A stretch of DNA of 64,000 bases from Mantis religiosa (taxonomy: Eukaryota > Arthropoda > Insecta > Mantodea > Mantidae): NCBI GenBank assembly GCA_030765055.1, contig CM060955.1, positions 101,178,073 to 101,242,072 of the forward strand. The letters run 5' to 3'. Position 1 is the stretch's first letter, and each line of letters opens with the position of its first letter. This document shows, piece after piece, positions 37,039 to 49,154 of this stretch. The translations under genes were made by a program, and so were the position numbers. The notes beneath the pieces are model-generated. The model did no database searches. It was given only the letters and a program-made list of their open reading frames with translations, and was not told the DNA's origin.

Positions 37039-37965
37039 TACAAACACTTTCTTTGCTCTGGAGCAGTGGTCTTCAGGGCACGCTAAAACGGCTATTGGGT
37101 AAGCAGTGCACCAGCGAATGCACTATAATGCTGGAGGGTAAACTCGTTAGTTATCTGTATGTGAACGTTGTTTACAAGATGGCTACATGTTCAAGAAGGT
37201 CTTCTACCCTTACATTATTTAACCTTTCATGGGAGCAGGCCCATTTTTTACATTATTTAATAATGCTGTGCGATGTTTAATATGAGATAAGGTTCTGAAT
37301 ATAATACGAAAATATAATCTCCAACGCCAGTATGGCCATGCTAGTGATTATGACAAATTAGAAGGTGATGAGCGAATTACAATGCTGGAGCTGTTACGGG
37401 ACACCAACAGACAGATATAAGTACGGTTGTTTTTATTATTGTTTTGTCTGTTGTGAGTGCACCAGCACCAGCAGCATTTAGTTATTCTATACGGCACAGC
37501 GTTAATAATACTGCCCTAGAGTATATTATATATTTGCGTTAGCCTGTTAATTTGCTAATAGAAACGGCTGACTAACTGGTATCCTAATTACATAAAACAT
37601 AATCACTTATTTAAATACATGTGAACATTGTATGCTGGATTGTGTGACCGTGACTAAGTAGTTGTATGCCACTACGCAAAAGCTGCCACTGCACCACTGC
37701 TTATCTGTCAACAGTTCCGAGTGCACGAGTGAGCATGTGGGTAAAAGACGGCAACACGAGGGTATACGCTGCTACTGATCACTGCTATAGAGACAAGAAG
37801 ATCCACGTTTTTATACTGGTTCCCAAATTTTTCAGTGACACGATGTAAACCGTCAGCAAGCACGTCAGGTGAACTAAATTAAGATGAATGAGTTTTAATC
37901 CAGTTTTACACTAATACATACATCTTGCCTGAATGATAATATTTATTTATGCTATGAGGGAGGTA
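37039..37965. other. Unassigned intergenic DNA
   Basis: No domain in short frames at 37,026-37,280 and 37,666-37,848. Confidence 0.4.
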
Positions 37966-39443
37966 ATCCTTGTTTCACATAAGCTTGCCCCATATCTCTT
38001 AACGGTCACATTACCTTATCACCTCTCATTGGCTGCTATTGTATATAGACTGCTGTGCGGTAAACATTATTTCGTTATTTAACATGGTGATATATCCTTA
38101 TATGTTGGAAGAGAATTGTCAAATTAAATTTTCGTAACAGTTTTAATTAAAAATATTACTCAACAGAGTTGATTTATCTGAAATACATGTTAATTCTTAA
38201 ACGAAGTAAAGAAGAGGTTCCTTTATTCTCAAGCACATGGCACGATAGCACGTGATTTAGCGGTAGTGATGACATATTTGTCAATACGACTTTTATCACT
38301 GACCTTGTTTTGAACTACATTAGTCATTTATCGCCATTCGAAGGTGTGTTGTGTCGAGTGCGAGAGTTAAATTATTTGATTGATCGTTTATTGCGTGTGT
38401 ACTTATTGTATGTATAATGACAGAATCTAACGCCAGTTTTTCGCTGAAGCATCGCAAGGGAAAACATTTATAAAGCAGCGAAAAAAGAATTGTGTTGCAT
38501 GTGTTTAATGCACTCACCGAAAACAATCCGTCTTTATCAGTGAGAGAAGTCGAATAGCTGTGCTCTGAACTTATAGGTGTGTTAGATGTGTAGGAACATC
38601 GCTACATGAAATTGAGACAACAAGAAAACTTAACACGCCAGGGGCGATATTGCTGTGTGGTGAAGACGATATTTAAGGACAATCAGATTTTACCGGGATA
38701 CAAATCGCAAAATATACTACCTGGACGAGACTTGGGTGAATGAAGGGCACACAAGTATGGCGTGACACGACTTTTAAGACTAAAAGACAAGCATTTTGCA
38801 AGGTATGTGTGCTGGTTTTTAAAAATCCCTGTGGAAAAGGCCGAAGGCCTTTCATTATAAACTTGTTTCAGTTTCATTGCTGATTCATTCGGTTTCAACT
38901 TGCTCAGTTTCATTATAAACTTGTATTTTTGAATGCCTTCATATTCTTATTTGTATGATTTTATCTATCTTCCTGGCAATTATTATGACGTTTACTGCAG
39001 GTTTAAATGAGAAATAGTAAATATTTATAAAATAAACAAAAGGAGAAGTCATGGTCACTACATGGGTCAGCGCCGCTTTTGAGAGCGTGGCGTGGTTAGT
39101 AACCACTAGGGGTTAAATGGCTGACGAACTATGTTAGCGCGGCTACCCTGTAGTATCGAACCTCCCCTCTCAGCCAACCGGCAACTCCTCTATATATAAT
39201 ACGTGAAGCGTTTAATCTATCCGCGAGAGCTTACAATTTTCAGTTAATACAGATTAATGGTTGGGTGCTTTTATATATTTGCTACACTGTTGAATTACAC
39301 TGATAATTTTAAAGCGTTGAATAAATTAACATTCCGGGCGCCTATGGCCTATAGCGCGAAAGCATTAGGCAATTAGGATGAGGGGGAAGGTGGTTGCACG
39401 CGGAGTGATACATGTCAGCGGGACAAGGTTATGAAACAGAGAT
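37966..39443 (+). mobile_element. TA-targeting DDE transposon remnant, copy 2
   Basis: TA flanks it at 37,964-37,965 and 39,444-39,445. The inverted ends (atccttgtttca, cttgcccc) match copy 1, and the body is in the opposite orientation to it. The plus strand keeps YLDETWVNEGHT at about 38,715, the first-Asp motif of a Tc1/mariner-superfamily DDE transposase, and an upstream helix-turn-helix trace around SFSLKHRKGKH, with many stops. About 330-340 bp at roughly 39,009-39,345 have no counterpart in copy 1. Confidence 0.75.
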
Positions 39444-39767
39444 TAGGTAATTTAGTATCAGAGGATTCATTTGCGCTCGAAAAAAGTGAGGGCTTGCACT
39501 GCTGAGTCCAAAGGATGGTTCATTCTACCTACCTACCGAATTGTATATAAGATTCTTTCACTCATGCTTATCATGTACCTATTATTAGTTATTTGTGGTC
39601 CACAATTTCTCTTTTATATTATACCTATTCATTTATATTACTTCGTGAGTCGAATTGTTCATTGACATTCTCTTGTGTGTCATTGTATTGTTTAATGCTA
39701 TGGGAGACTAGTTGTTGATTTTTAAATGCAGGTGCGGCGACATTGAATTTTAGTGTAATTATGGATG

Positions 39768-40085
39768 ACAGCATAGAAGTGGCTGCAAATGCATTTTGTC
39801 AGTTTCTATTTCCACATAAGTCTAAATCAAGACATAAGAATGCATATAAGTGCTTCAAATAATGGTGTTCTAAAAGGGATACCAACATTTGTGAAAATTC
39901 GTTGTTGGCATATTTCCTAGAGAAGTCTACAACATTTCAATCTCTGGCAAGTTTATGGTGAGAGTATTCCATGTTAAAGACAGGAGAATATAGATATATC
40001 AAAGTTCTCAAAGTTACGAGCCATTTTGAAACGAAGAAGATGATGGTGATAAATCAGAAAGCTTGTGTCAAGCATAACCTTCTGG
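39768..40085 (+). pseudogene. Tyrosine-recombinase-like N-terminal remnant
   Basis: The plus strand gives a broken frame with KCFK-stop-WCSKRD, ENSLLAYFLEKS and YSMLKTGEY. This matches the order of the N-terminal SAM-like domain of tyrosine-recombinase elements (Crypton-like) that I recall from insects. The catalytic domain is absent, and stops occur at least twice. The family call is tentative. Confidence 0.4.
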
Positions 40086-40884
40086 AATAATTGTAATATT
40101 ACAATAAATTTTAAGTAATTTATACGACATAAACGTAAATGAATATCTAATTTAATAATTATAATATGTTTCTATTAATACTCTATTTCAATTAGCTATT
40201 TATGAAATTCAGACAATAATTTCTCATATCTGTTGTTTTTTCCAAGTTACTTTTGTTTCATTCGTATTTAATTTTGTTTCTATTATTGGATATTTTTCTG
40301 TGGATAGCAAAATAAGTATTTTCTAAATTGTAAAGAAATTTTGTAAATGATTTTAATTCCTACAACAAATTCAGTTCTTCATAGCAGGGACGTAAGTGGG
40401 GAGGTAAGTTGACTTACTCGTCTTGAGAGGCAATTTATAATAACTCGTAAAGATAAAATTTTGCGACTTTGTGAGTTCTTAGAAGTAAAGGTCTTGTGTG
40501 AAAAAATTCAAAATGCTCCTTATTTGCAGTAGCAACACACTTTGTGCAGCCCTGACAGCAGCAGGATGACGTAACACAGTCTCTCGTTACTTCACCACAC
40601 AAACACTTTCAAATCACTACACGGCTGAACACACACGATTATCAGTCCTCAACTTGCAACTCCATTAACAACTCACTCACTGCACAACTTCAACTAACTA
40701 CTCGTCCCTTGTTGTTTATTAATACCCGAGCCATTGTTTCTCGAAAGTTGCGGAAGCTTCACGGCCTTTCACGACGCAGCGAGAAATCCCAGACTATCTC
40801 CGTCCCTTTCCCCCTCGGTAAGTGTTCAGCGGTAGCGGGCATGTGGACGTGGCTTGGGGCACTTTCTGTCTCGTTCTTTCCCCG

Positions 40885-40979
<95 letters not shown>

Positions 40980-41080
40980 GTTCGCCTACGCACGGCCGGC
41001 AGCAGCAAACAATGATTGGCGACAATATACATAATGCTATATTTATTACAATATGACTGGAATAAGCTAATGTTATATAT
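40086..41080. other. Unassigned DNA with LTR-like segment
   Basis: On the minus strand, 40,455-40,730 has the outline of a degraded LTR related to 41,081-41,464 (a TATA-like region and a comparable end around cacaaagtcgca), but it is too diverged to bound. Confidence 0.3.
40888..40977 (+). repeat. CT microsatellite
   Basis: (CT)n with a single tg interruption. It gives spurious Ser-Leu and Glu-Arg repeat frames on the two strands. Confidence 0.95.
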
Positions 41081-41464
41081 TGTGACTCTGTGGGTTCGTA
41101 GAACTAAAAGTCCAAGTTGCAGATGTTTCCGTAGAAACACACTTTGGTCAAACCTTACAGTAGCAGAATTACGTAACATACACCAATACAATCTTCCAAG
41201 GTCGTTGACCACAAACAAAAGCGTTCACAGTTGCAGGCACACGATATTCAATTCCGATTACATTCTGCTTACGACTCCCCGCTGCTTCCTTTTATACGTC
41301 CATTGATATTTCTAGGCAGTTCGGTAATAAACAAGAAATAGAAATTTCCAGTCATCTAACTTTATCTGTTTCGGCAACCTTTGATCTCCGGGCTGCCTTT
41401 AGCTGTCTCGGCAATTTGTTTTCTGCGCGTCAGTCAGTCGCTATCGTGATAATAACTCGCAACA
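41081..41464 (-). repeat. Solo LTR of a gypsy-type family
   Basis: A 384-bp segment that on the minus strand runs from TG to CA, with a TATA-like tataaaag. It is flanked by the 4-bp duplication atat (41,077-41,080 and 41,465-41,468). Its 3' part matches the LTR ends of the gypsy element at 45,190-45,327 and 47,563-47,703 (tttctacgga, ttctacgaac). Confidence 0.75.
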
Positions 41465-41639
41465 ATATATACAGATTTCCTGAATGATAAAATGATGACT
41501 AGAAGCGAAAATTTGCTTTCAAATTTACATGATTTGGATAAAATAACCTACATTAATTGAAATCATAAAATAAGTAAGCAAAAGCCGTATTTCAGTAGAA
41601 AAGCATTTATATTGATATGATATTTTTAATGTGTATATT

Positions 41640-42510
41640 CCAAAATGTTACAATTTACAACTTTTGACTACATTTGTTTGTCGTTACCTTGTTGCTACCT
41701 TGGCTTGAATGACACCCTGGTCTTTTGCTCTGCCAGGTAGCTCTTAACCTCCACAATTCCTTGATTACTTAATTAGTCCCTTTCCTCCCCCTCCTTATCC
41801 TTTCTTACATTTTTTACATTTCTGGCCAATTTTTCTTTTACTTTCTGCAAGAACTCACCAATACTTCTTATCTTTTTCTTTTACTTTCTGCAAGAACTCA
41901 CCAATACTTCTTATCTTCTTTTCCTCCCTTCCCGTTAACATTTTTATAGCTACCGATGGATGGATTGATGGATGTTTAGTGTTTAACGCCCGCTTTTACT
42001 ACATACGGCACCGCAGGCGGTGACACTGATGATGCATGAGATGAAGATGAAGCACCGGTGGAATGACATGGCGGGGGAAACCGGAGGTCCCGGAGAAAAA
42101 CCGCCCCAGCGCCATGTTGTCCACAACAAATCTCACTGTGCGGTCACCTGGGATCGAACCCGGGCCACTTTGGTGAGAACCAAGCGGTCTAACCACTGAG
42201 CCACGACGTGGCCCTATGTATAGCTACTATCCTCTTCTCTACTTTCTCCCATTTTTCTTCCCAAACCCTTTTTCTCCATATTGCAACCTCCTTGCGTTCT
42301 GTTACATAGTTTTCTATGCTTTCTTCTCCCCCACACAAATCACAAATACCCTTTTCCCTACCTCTTATCCCTCTTAGAAATATTATTCCTGTGTGCATCC
42401 ATGCTAACCCTTCTCTCTCTTTCCTATTGCAGTAATCTACATATGCTTCTTGTCCCCAATTTGTTTTCATTTGCTTGTAAAATTGTAATGATTTCATAAT
42501 TTTAAACATT
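41640..42510 (-). mobile_element. LINE 3'-end fragment, interrupted by SINE C
   Basis: The minus strand encodes the extreme C-terminus of a non-LTR retrotransposon ORF2 (42,509-42,189): FLRGIRGREKGICDLCGGEE, then positions where the family has His and Cys but this copy has Asn and Arg. The 3' UTR follows towards 41,640 and is split by a SINE. A sister copy lies at 8,640-9,170. It is 5' truncated and non-functional. Confidence 0.7.
41954..42218 (-). repeat. SINE family C, reference copy
   Basis: Minus-strand SINE with A-box tggctcagtgg, B-box gggttcgatccc, a body of about 200 bp and a (catc)n-type tail. The target duplication tatagctac lies at 41,945-41,953 and 42,219-42,227. It inserted into the LINE fragment. 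Confidence 0.9.
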
Positions 42511-43334
42511 TCGTTTATTCTACCTTATGCTATTACATATCGAAATATAACAATTCCACTTAATTCAATGGCGTAAACTTGCGTTTTTTCTCAAAGATTC
42601 TGTTTGATCGGAGACAGGTATACAGCGTATTATATGTGCATTTTTAACCAGAGGTTCATGGTCAAAGAGCAGTCTAGCAAATGAAAATGAAGAGCAACAC
42701 ACGCACTTTTTCATAAATCATTCACAAGTCAATATTGACCACAAATGGGAGGTGTTAATGATCACAGTCGTTTGTCGTCACATATCCCAGAGGCTTTTAG
42801 GGACAGTATTACCTCCCGCGAGTGCACAACCATTAAAGCATAAATATTTAAATTTCTGTGTTGCATTAGGCACGTTTTGTTCATGCCGTTTCCACGGGGA
42901 ACAGTCCCTTTGTATCAAGTAGTTGGTGCAGACCGTACTACCACTGTTTATGAACCAATATTTTCACGGCGCTACCTCTCTTTGATTTCAAATAGGCGTT
43001 CTGTTTTTCCAAAACTGCCCAAATATAAACAAAATACGTATTACAGCTACCTTCTTACAAAACATACAGCGGTGGAGGGCAATTTGCAATGCGTAAAACT
43101 GCAATTAACCTCAAAGCTTATTTGTATTTAATTTTATGCTTGTTTAGCAATTTTATGGGTTTGAATATTATGCTCATTTCACTGCAGGTCACAGAATATG
43201 CTTGTTGGTTTATTCTAACAGAACTAATATATAAATTTAAAATGTTACATTAGCTGCAATTACCTAGAATTATTGCATTCCATTCTAACTTTAAAATATC
43301 GGGATTGTATGGGTAAAAGTTGTTGTTGATGTTT
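42511..43334. other. Unassigned intergenic DNA
   Basis: An 84-codon frame at 42,877-43,131 has no domain. No repeat recognised. Confidence 0.4.
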
Positions 43335-43800
43335 TCAAATGCTAGGCTTTGGTAATGAAGCCATTAGCTCTCTTGCTCTCCAATATTTCTGTGTAGTGGG
43401 TCCGGCAGGTAGGGCTTCACAGGTTAAAAGATGTTCTTCAGTCATTTCCTCTTCTTTGTTGCACAGAGGACAAATTGGACTTATATAAATTTCTATTCTG
43501 TGTAAGTGTTTGGCCAAATAATCATGTTCCGTAAGTAATCTACAATTGGCTACTGCAGCTTTACGTGGGATTTCTGGAATAATTTCTGGATTTTTAATTA
43601 AAATGCTCCATTTTTTATCTTTGGCTTTGTTAGATATTGATTGTTTTGTTTAGTTTTATATTTGCTTTTGATTAATCTTTTTATGGACGTAAAGGACAAG
43701 TTTTTACTTTTGTTCTAAAGTAAATTTGCACCTTTTTTGGCAAGAAAATCAGCTGATTCATTTCCAGCAATTCCACAATGTGCGGGTATCCACTGTAATA
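43335..43800 (-). pseudogene. LINE ORF2 C-terminus with RNase H end
   Basis: On the minus strand, 43,800-43,730 encodes ILQWIPAHCGIAGNESADF, the terminal RNase H signature of Jockey-like LINEs. After a stop and a frame change, 43,517-43,335 encodes HRIEIYISPICPLCNKEEEM followed by a His and Cys, the C-terminal CCHC-like motif. The order is that of a normal ORF2 end. The reverse transcriptase is missing, so it is a 5'-truncated pseudogene. Confidence 0.75.
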
Positions 43801-44296
43801 TAATTATTTTCTGTAACTTTTCAAGTTGTTGGATCATTTTGTGACATTTTGATCATTTTTTATGGGTGGAAGTTCCAAAGCCTCAAATAAGCATTTGTGT
43901 AAATTAGTTTTATGTACGTGCGAGTGCCTGTCTTTAAATAGCCTAACTGTAAACTAAACCTGGGATAATTATCAGATTCCATACTTTAAAAAGTCATCCC
44001 TTAATTACTCGATAATGAATTGAAAGCTAAAAGACCTTTTTTATATTTCTTAAACTTTTCATAGACAAATCAAATCAGGTACTGATTGAAGCTTAAATAG
44101 ATGTTTGTAATTCTGCTAAATAGCACAACAAATATAAAATATATTGCTTTTTCTAGTGTTATTTTATTTTTGACCAGCTCTTTTACTAGTATCTTTTGAC
44201 GTTATGATACATATTTGGCTTTAAGTTCTGATGCGTTTTGAGGCGGTTCTTTCTGCTAGGAACCTCGTTGTATGATCCCTCAGTCATTCAATACCT
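43801..44296. other. Unassigned DNA
   Basis: May hold more of the decayed LINE upstream of its RNase H end. No readable frame. Confidence 0.3.
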
Positions 44297-44306
44297 CATA
44301 TGGTTA

Positions 44307-44547
44307 AAATGTGTAGTGTTTAACGCCCGCTTTTACTACATACGGCACCGCAGGCGATGACACTGATGAAGATGAAGATGGAGAACCGGTGGAATGAGAT
44401 GGCTGGGGAAACCGGAGATTCCGGAGAAAACCCGCCAGAGTGCCGTGTTGTCCACCACGAATCTCACTTTGCGGTCGCCTGGGGTCGAACCCGGGCCGCC
44501 TTGGTGAAAGCCAAGCGGTCTAACCACTGAGCCACGGCGCGGCCACC
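44307..44547 (-). repeat. SINE family C, complete copy
   Basis: Minus-strand copy with A-box tggctcagtgg and B-box gggttcgacccc. It is flanked by catatggtta (44,297-44,306) and catatgatta (44,548-44,557), 9 of 10 identical. Confidence 0.9.
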
Positions 44548-44749
44548 CATATGATTAATCGTTAATGGATGGGGGTTTAAGGATCGAGGGATTTTAGTCA
44601 TAAGTAGGGGTCTCCTTCGGTGTAGTTCTACATGAGGCTCTTATCTGGGAATTCATTGCTGGGTACGCCCTGCCTCGTTGTAGGTCTGTGAAGCAAAACA
44701 CCTCGACTCCTAGATGTAGATTAGTTTATTATGATTCTTAATCTCATGT

Positions 44750-45327
44750 GTGCTCACCACCTGTAGGAGTGTGGCGTCGTAGTTGCGTAGCGTCTTGCGT
44801 CACGTCTCGCGTACTGACCGGTGAGTGAATGGCAGTGTTTTTGAGGAGTACTTAATGTCGGGAAACCGTTATCTACGATAGAGTTGCTTGTATACACAAA
44901 GAGCCGACGAATAAATACAGCGGAGGTAAAGGACTCTGCGGCAAAAATTAAGTTACATTTCTGGAAGGTTCGGATTTCCTCATTCGATGTATTGTTATTC
45001 CAGAAACATGTAGTGATTGTTCGGAACAGTCGGGTTCTTGTTGGTCCCAGAAATCTCCCGAATTTATGAATGAGATATATAAGAGATTTTGACACGCCAG
45101 CGAACAGTTGTAAAACAAGAGTGAGTAGTATTAAATAGCTGTGAAGTGCTGATGTTGTAAAGTGATCAGAACGCTGTTTATTATTATAATTGACCTTGGA
45201 AGATTGTGTTTTGTATATGATGTAATGTTGTTACGTGACAAATGTACAATGTATTTCTACGGAAATAAAGAAAATTTAGAAGTTCGGCAAATTGGACTTT
45301 TTAATTCTACGAACCTACAACGTCACA
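44750..45327 (+). repeat. 5' LTR (left boundary approximate)
   Basis: The 3' half matches 47,563-47,703 and the solo LTR at 41,081-41,464. A TATA-like gagatatataagag lies at about 45,072. It ends in gtcaca. Confidence 0.55.
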
Positions 45328-45357
45328 ATTGGTGTCAGGAACTGGAACATTTTGACC

Positions 45358-46150
45358 ATGGACGCAGCATTGGAAAAGATGTTATAGAAAATGGAAGAAA
45401 TGAAGGCCGAGTTAACAAGGAAGACGGAAAAGGCAAACAACAACCTGGCAGTGGGACTGAAAGAAATGAAGACGGCGAATGACACCTTCGATGCAAAGAC
45501 GGAAGCAGCAAACAGCAATCTGGCCGCGACAATGACTACAATAAAGGCCGAATTAACTACAGAAATGAACGCGGTGAACGACAGCCTGGCCACAGAAATG
45601 AAGGCTGCGAACGAGGCCCTCGCCACCAAATTTGAGGAACAGTTGGCCGGCGTGAAGAAGGAAGTTCACAGAGTTGGGCGAGCGCGTGGAAGACTTGGCG
45701 AGCCGCGTTAACGAGCTGGAGGGAAAGGTCGACAGCAACACAAAACTCCCTGAACGCCATGGTGGAGGACGTTGTCAGCTGTAGGTTAAAGGATTTAAAG
45801 GCCGACACGCCGGGACGCGACACAAAATCTGCGCGTGTCAAACCTCCTAAACACGACGGCGCAACAACTTTCGAAGTCTTCCGCCGTCAGATCGACACGG
45901 TGGCCAAGCACAAGTGGTCTCCAGAGGAAGAGGCCGCACAGCTAGTCTCCTGGGACGGGTCGAAGAAGTCCTGAATGCGATACAGACAGCGTCGGCACGA
46001 AAGGACGTCTGGGAGGCCCTGGAGAATCGTTTTGGAAACCACCGCTTAGCCGCAGCGTACCGCAGCCAGCTGATGGTAAGGTCACAGCAGCCAGGGGAGA
46101 CACTGCAGGAGTTCGCCCTGGCAATTGAGCATCTGCTAGCAAATCCCTAG
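45358..46150 (+). pseudogene. gag-like region
   Basis: It starts with an ATG at 45,358 but meets a stop after eight codons. Reading resumes in frame with an Ala/Glu/Lys-rich coiled-coil region (45,391-45,711), then, after frame changes, a capsid-like part with KHKWSPEEEAAQLVSWDG and VWEALENRFGNH, and QPGETLQEFALAIEHLL. This is the pattern of Ty3/gypsy Gag capsid domains. At least two frameshifts. Confidence 0.65.
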
Positions 46151-46495
46151 TCGACCTCCCACCCGAAATCGTACTCCGACAGGCTGCCTATGCATTTGTT
46201 GACGGGTTACGAGACACGGAGATTCGTCACCGCCTAATGCTCGGCGACTACAAAACCATACACGAGGCGCTAACGGCAGCATTGAGGATGGAGGCGGCCA
46301 AAGTGACGGCCACCCCGACGTCACGAACCAGGAGTATCCACTATAATGGAGACCGAAGAGCAGTTGAGGGATGCCGGCGGAGACCTAGTGGCCTGCGTTG
46401 GGGTGTGGTCAGCCGGGAAACCTGGAGAGAGACTGCCCACACCAGGAATAGGAACCGGAAAACGTGTAAGGGCCGTCGTGGAGAGGGGCACGTAA

Positions 46496-47161
46496 GTGCC
46501 ATCAGCACCATCCCCTCGAGTGACACTGTGCGCCGTCAGCCGGGGTATGGATGACAGCCTCATCGCGGACGGTTGGGTGAGAGGGAAGCCGTGCTACATG
46601 CTGGTGGACACCGGGGCGGCCGTGACCATCATCAGACCTGACGTGACCAAGGGTTTTCCGACGAGGAAGCCGAGCCGACCATACCAGCTTGTGATGGCAT
46701 CGGGTGACACCTTGCCTGTAGAAAAGGAGGATCTACTGAAGTTAACCTTGGGACAGAATGCCGTGCGTCTGTGGGTGTTCGTCGTGAAGGTGGCTGAGGA
46801 GGTGATACTGAGATTGAATGCCCTCAGGAGCCACGAGGCGACGGTTGACGTCAGCAGGAAGGTCCTGCGGCTCAATGGAGAAGAGTTGATGCTCCAGCAA
46901 CCCGAAGAACACCTCGGAATCTGCAGGGTCATCTTGAAGAAAGACGTGGTGGTCCCCGCGAGAAGCGAGGTGGTGGTGACGGCGCGACTGGAAGGTCAGC
47001 GAACCAAGAACATGATACTGGACCCGAAGACGCCTGTGCACGGACTATGTGAAACCAGGACTTTGTTGCCGTGCCGAGAGGAGCTGCCAGTGAGACTGCT
47101 CAATCTGGCAGACACCGATCACGACGTCCAGGCCACACATGCGAGCCCGTGGTCAGCGTGA
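46496..47161 (+). pseudogene. gypsy aspartic protease region
   Basis: Open frame of 221 codons with CYMLVDTGAAVTIIRPD, the catalytic DTGA motif of retropepsin-type proteases, near residue 38. A linker of the type found between protease and reverse transcriptase follows. It would have been part of a Pol polyprotein that cuts Gag and Pol. Here it is separated from gag and from RT by frame breaks. Confidence 0.75.
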
Positions 47162-47187
47162 CAACAATCCACAAGACATAGGAGCCA

Positions 47188-47558
47188 GTGGTGACACAAC
47201 ACCTGGGGCCCCGGCTGGAAGGCTTACTGGAGAGGGCGGCCGACCACCTGACCATAGAACAGCTTGAGAAGGCTCGACAAATGCTGAGACGATACCAGCG
47301 CGTCTTCAGTCAAGGCGACAGCGACTACGGCCGCACGGACCGAGTGCTCCACCGCATCGACACCGGGGACGCCCGGCCTATTCGGCAACCAAGGCGCGTT
47401 CCGCTGGCTAAACAAGCGGTGGTACGGGACATGCTAGATGACATGTAATCCAGGGGAGTGATTGAAGAGTCTAAAAGCCCTTGGTGTTCCCCTATAATTC
47501 TGGTGACAAAGAAGAACGGCGAGCTACGCTTCTGCGTAGACTACAGGAAGCTGAACGC
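47188..47558 (+). pseudogene. gypsy reverse transcriptase, N-terminal stub
   Basis: The frame carries the lead-in HRIDTGDARPIRQPRRVPL, a stop after MLDDM (47,446), and then in the same frame the first RT blocks WCSPIILVTKKNGELRFCVD and YRKLNA. The sequence ends there, well before the catalytic YxDD block, at the deletion junction. Confidence 0.8.
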
Positions 47559-47703
47559 TTTTATTTTCATCGATCTTGGAAGATTGTGCTGTATATGTGA
47601 TGTAATGTTACGTGAGAATTGAGCAGTGTATTTCTACGGAAATGAAGAAAATTTAGAATTTTGGCAAATTGGTCTTTTAATTCTACGAACCCACAAAGTC
47701 ACA
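47553..47703 (+). repeat. 3' LTR remnant and deletion junction
   Basis: The heptamer gaacgct at 47,553-47,559 is shared by the RT coding sequence and by the LTR (45,171-45,177 in the 5' LTR). After it the sequence follows the LTR to its end, gtcaca, at 47,703. A deletion between two short matching sequences explains the join. Confidence 0.7.
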
Positions 47704-49154
47704 ATATTTCTTGGCCCGGAACTTCAAACGCGAATTTTTCACAGACGATTATAAAGTATTAGTGTTTACTGTTGCGGAACATCACACGTCAAATCCTCGC
47801 GAGCATGATGAAGAGAGTGTCTTTTGTTGCTGGTATATATTTCTGTCATACTTCAAATTTTCCCCGCTCTACTGAATTTTGGGAAGGTGCGTAAGTCGCG
47901 TGACTGGTAATGTCTTTTTCATAGATTCTAAATTATTCCCACGCTAGAATTTGGTTAAATTTGGTGCTGTAGCGCGTGTCAAATGCGCCACTTTCGCTAA
48001 AGACGCGCTCGCGATAATTTATGCCTAATCATGTCTTCTAAGAGTCTCGTAAAATCTCCTAGTCTATTGTATGGGTCACGTTTGGGTACATATGAAAGAA
48101 TCTGTTTCGCGACTACACGGTGCCAACCATCCCTTCGAGGCATAGCAGACAAAGGAGCAAGGCTGGTTGCTTACAGGTTTGGAAAGGGAGTTTAATGACC
48201 TTCTCTGCCTGGCCTTGTTAATTCGCCAGTTTTCGGGCAAACGTTCACTATATATGTATTTGTTTACGAAAGATATATTCAATATGCAGGCGCGAATATC
48301 CTCTAACATATATGCTACTTATTTATGTTTATTCGTACAATTACATTTATGTCCTTATGATATTAATTTATGTCATGTCAGTGTCTGTACCTGACCTGGA
48401 CTGTTTCAAATTCTTCGGAAATAAATGCAGAGGCCCAAAGGATCTTTTTTGATATCAAGCATAGATTTTACCTTATTGTTTTAATAACAGTGATACATTC
48501 TTACATTTCGGAGGATTAAAGAAATTTCACGAAGAATATTAATGTTTCACGCAGTGTAACAGCTATTTTTTCAATTATACTCAGGTAGACACTTAAGATA
48601 GACACAGGACTCTTTCCTCGTACGATCATAAAAGTAGCCCCGTTTCCTCCTGCAACTTTAAGGGCCAGTAGTTATGTAAATATCCCTCACTTCCTCCGGT
48701 CAAAGCAAATACCAATTTGAGGTATCTGTTGTAAAATCCTATTTTTGAGCGAAGACAGTAATTCAGCTCATTAATATACATGTGTTATCCCAGGAAACGT
48801 GTTTTGCAGGCAATATTCTTTTTAAAACTATTGCCTAAAAGAACAGACTTTAAAAATTAATGAGGCTTTCTCCAACCTTAGTGTTTCTAGAAGCCATTTA
48901 TACCATTGAAATAAAAAATTGTGGCACAATTGTGGAATGGTTCCTACACGCTTATTTATACGTTAGTCAGCTGTTACAACTGGTTTTTTGTTTCTCATGT
49001 GTAGAGACTAAGCACTTTGTCCCAGTGCGCAGCGAGGTTCGAGTAAGGTTACTATGACAGCTCCTTTTGGAAGCAGAGCAAACACGGAGTCATTTCTTTC
49101 ACAGTGCAGCACCTCTTATTCCTTGGATTCTATGACGTCAGTGCAGTCAAATAA
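47704..49154. other. Unassigned intergenic DNA
   Basis: Short frames only, no domain or repeat recognised. Confidence 0.4.

Larger units (their letters stand above)
44750..47703 (+). mobile_element. Ty3/gypsy LTR retrotransposon, internally deleted
   Basis: Layout: 5' LTR ending at 45,327, a primer-binding-site-like tggtgtcaggaactgg two bases later, a gag-like region, aspartic protease, the start of reverse transcriptase, and then an abrupt join to the last 140 bp of the 3' LTR. Most of RT plus RNase H and integrase are missing. The 5' boundary is uncertain because the 3' LTR lacks its own 5' part. Confidence 0.8.

Noticed and set aside
40709..41218. Ser-Leu repeat and Glu-Arg repeat proteins
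   Set aside because: Both are readings of one CT microsatellite and its flanks.
42120..42215. Genuine tRNA gene suggested by good A and B boxes
   Set aside because: It is the head of SINE C with a body, tail and target duplication; no intact cloverleaf could be drawn with confidence. The same applies to 18,459, 24,464, 29,860, 30,170, 36,000 and 44,500.
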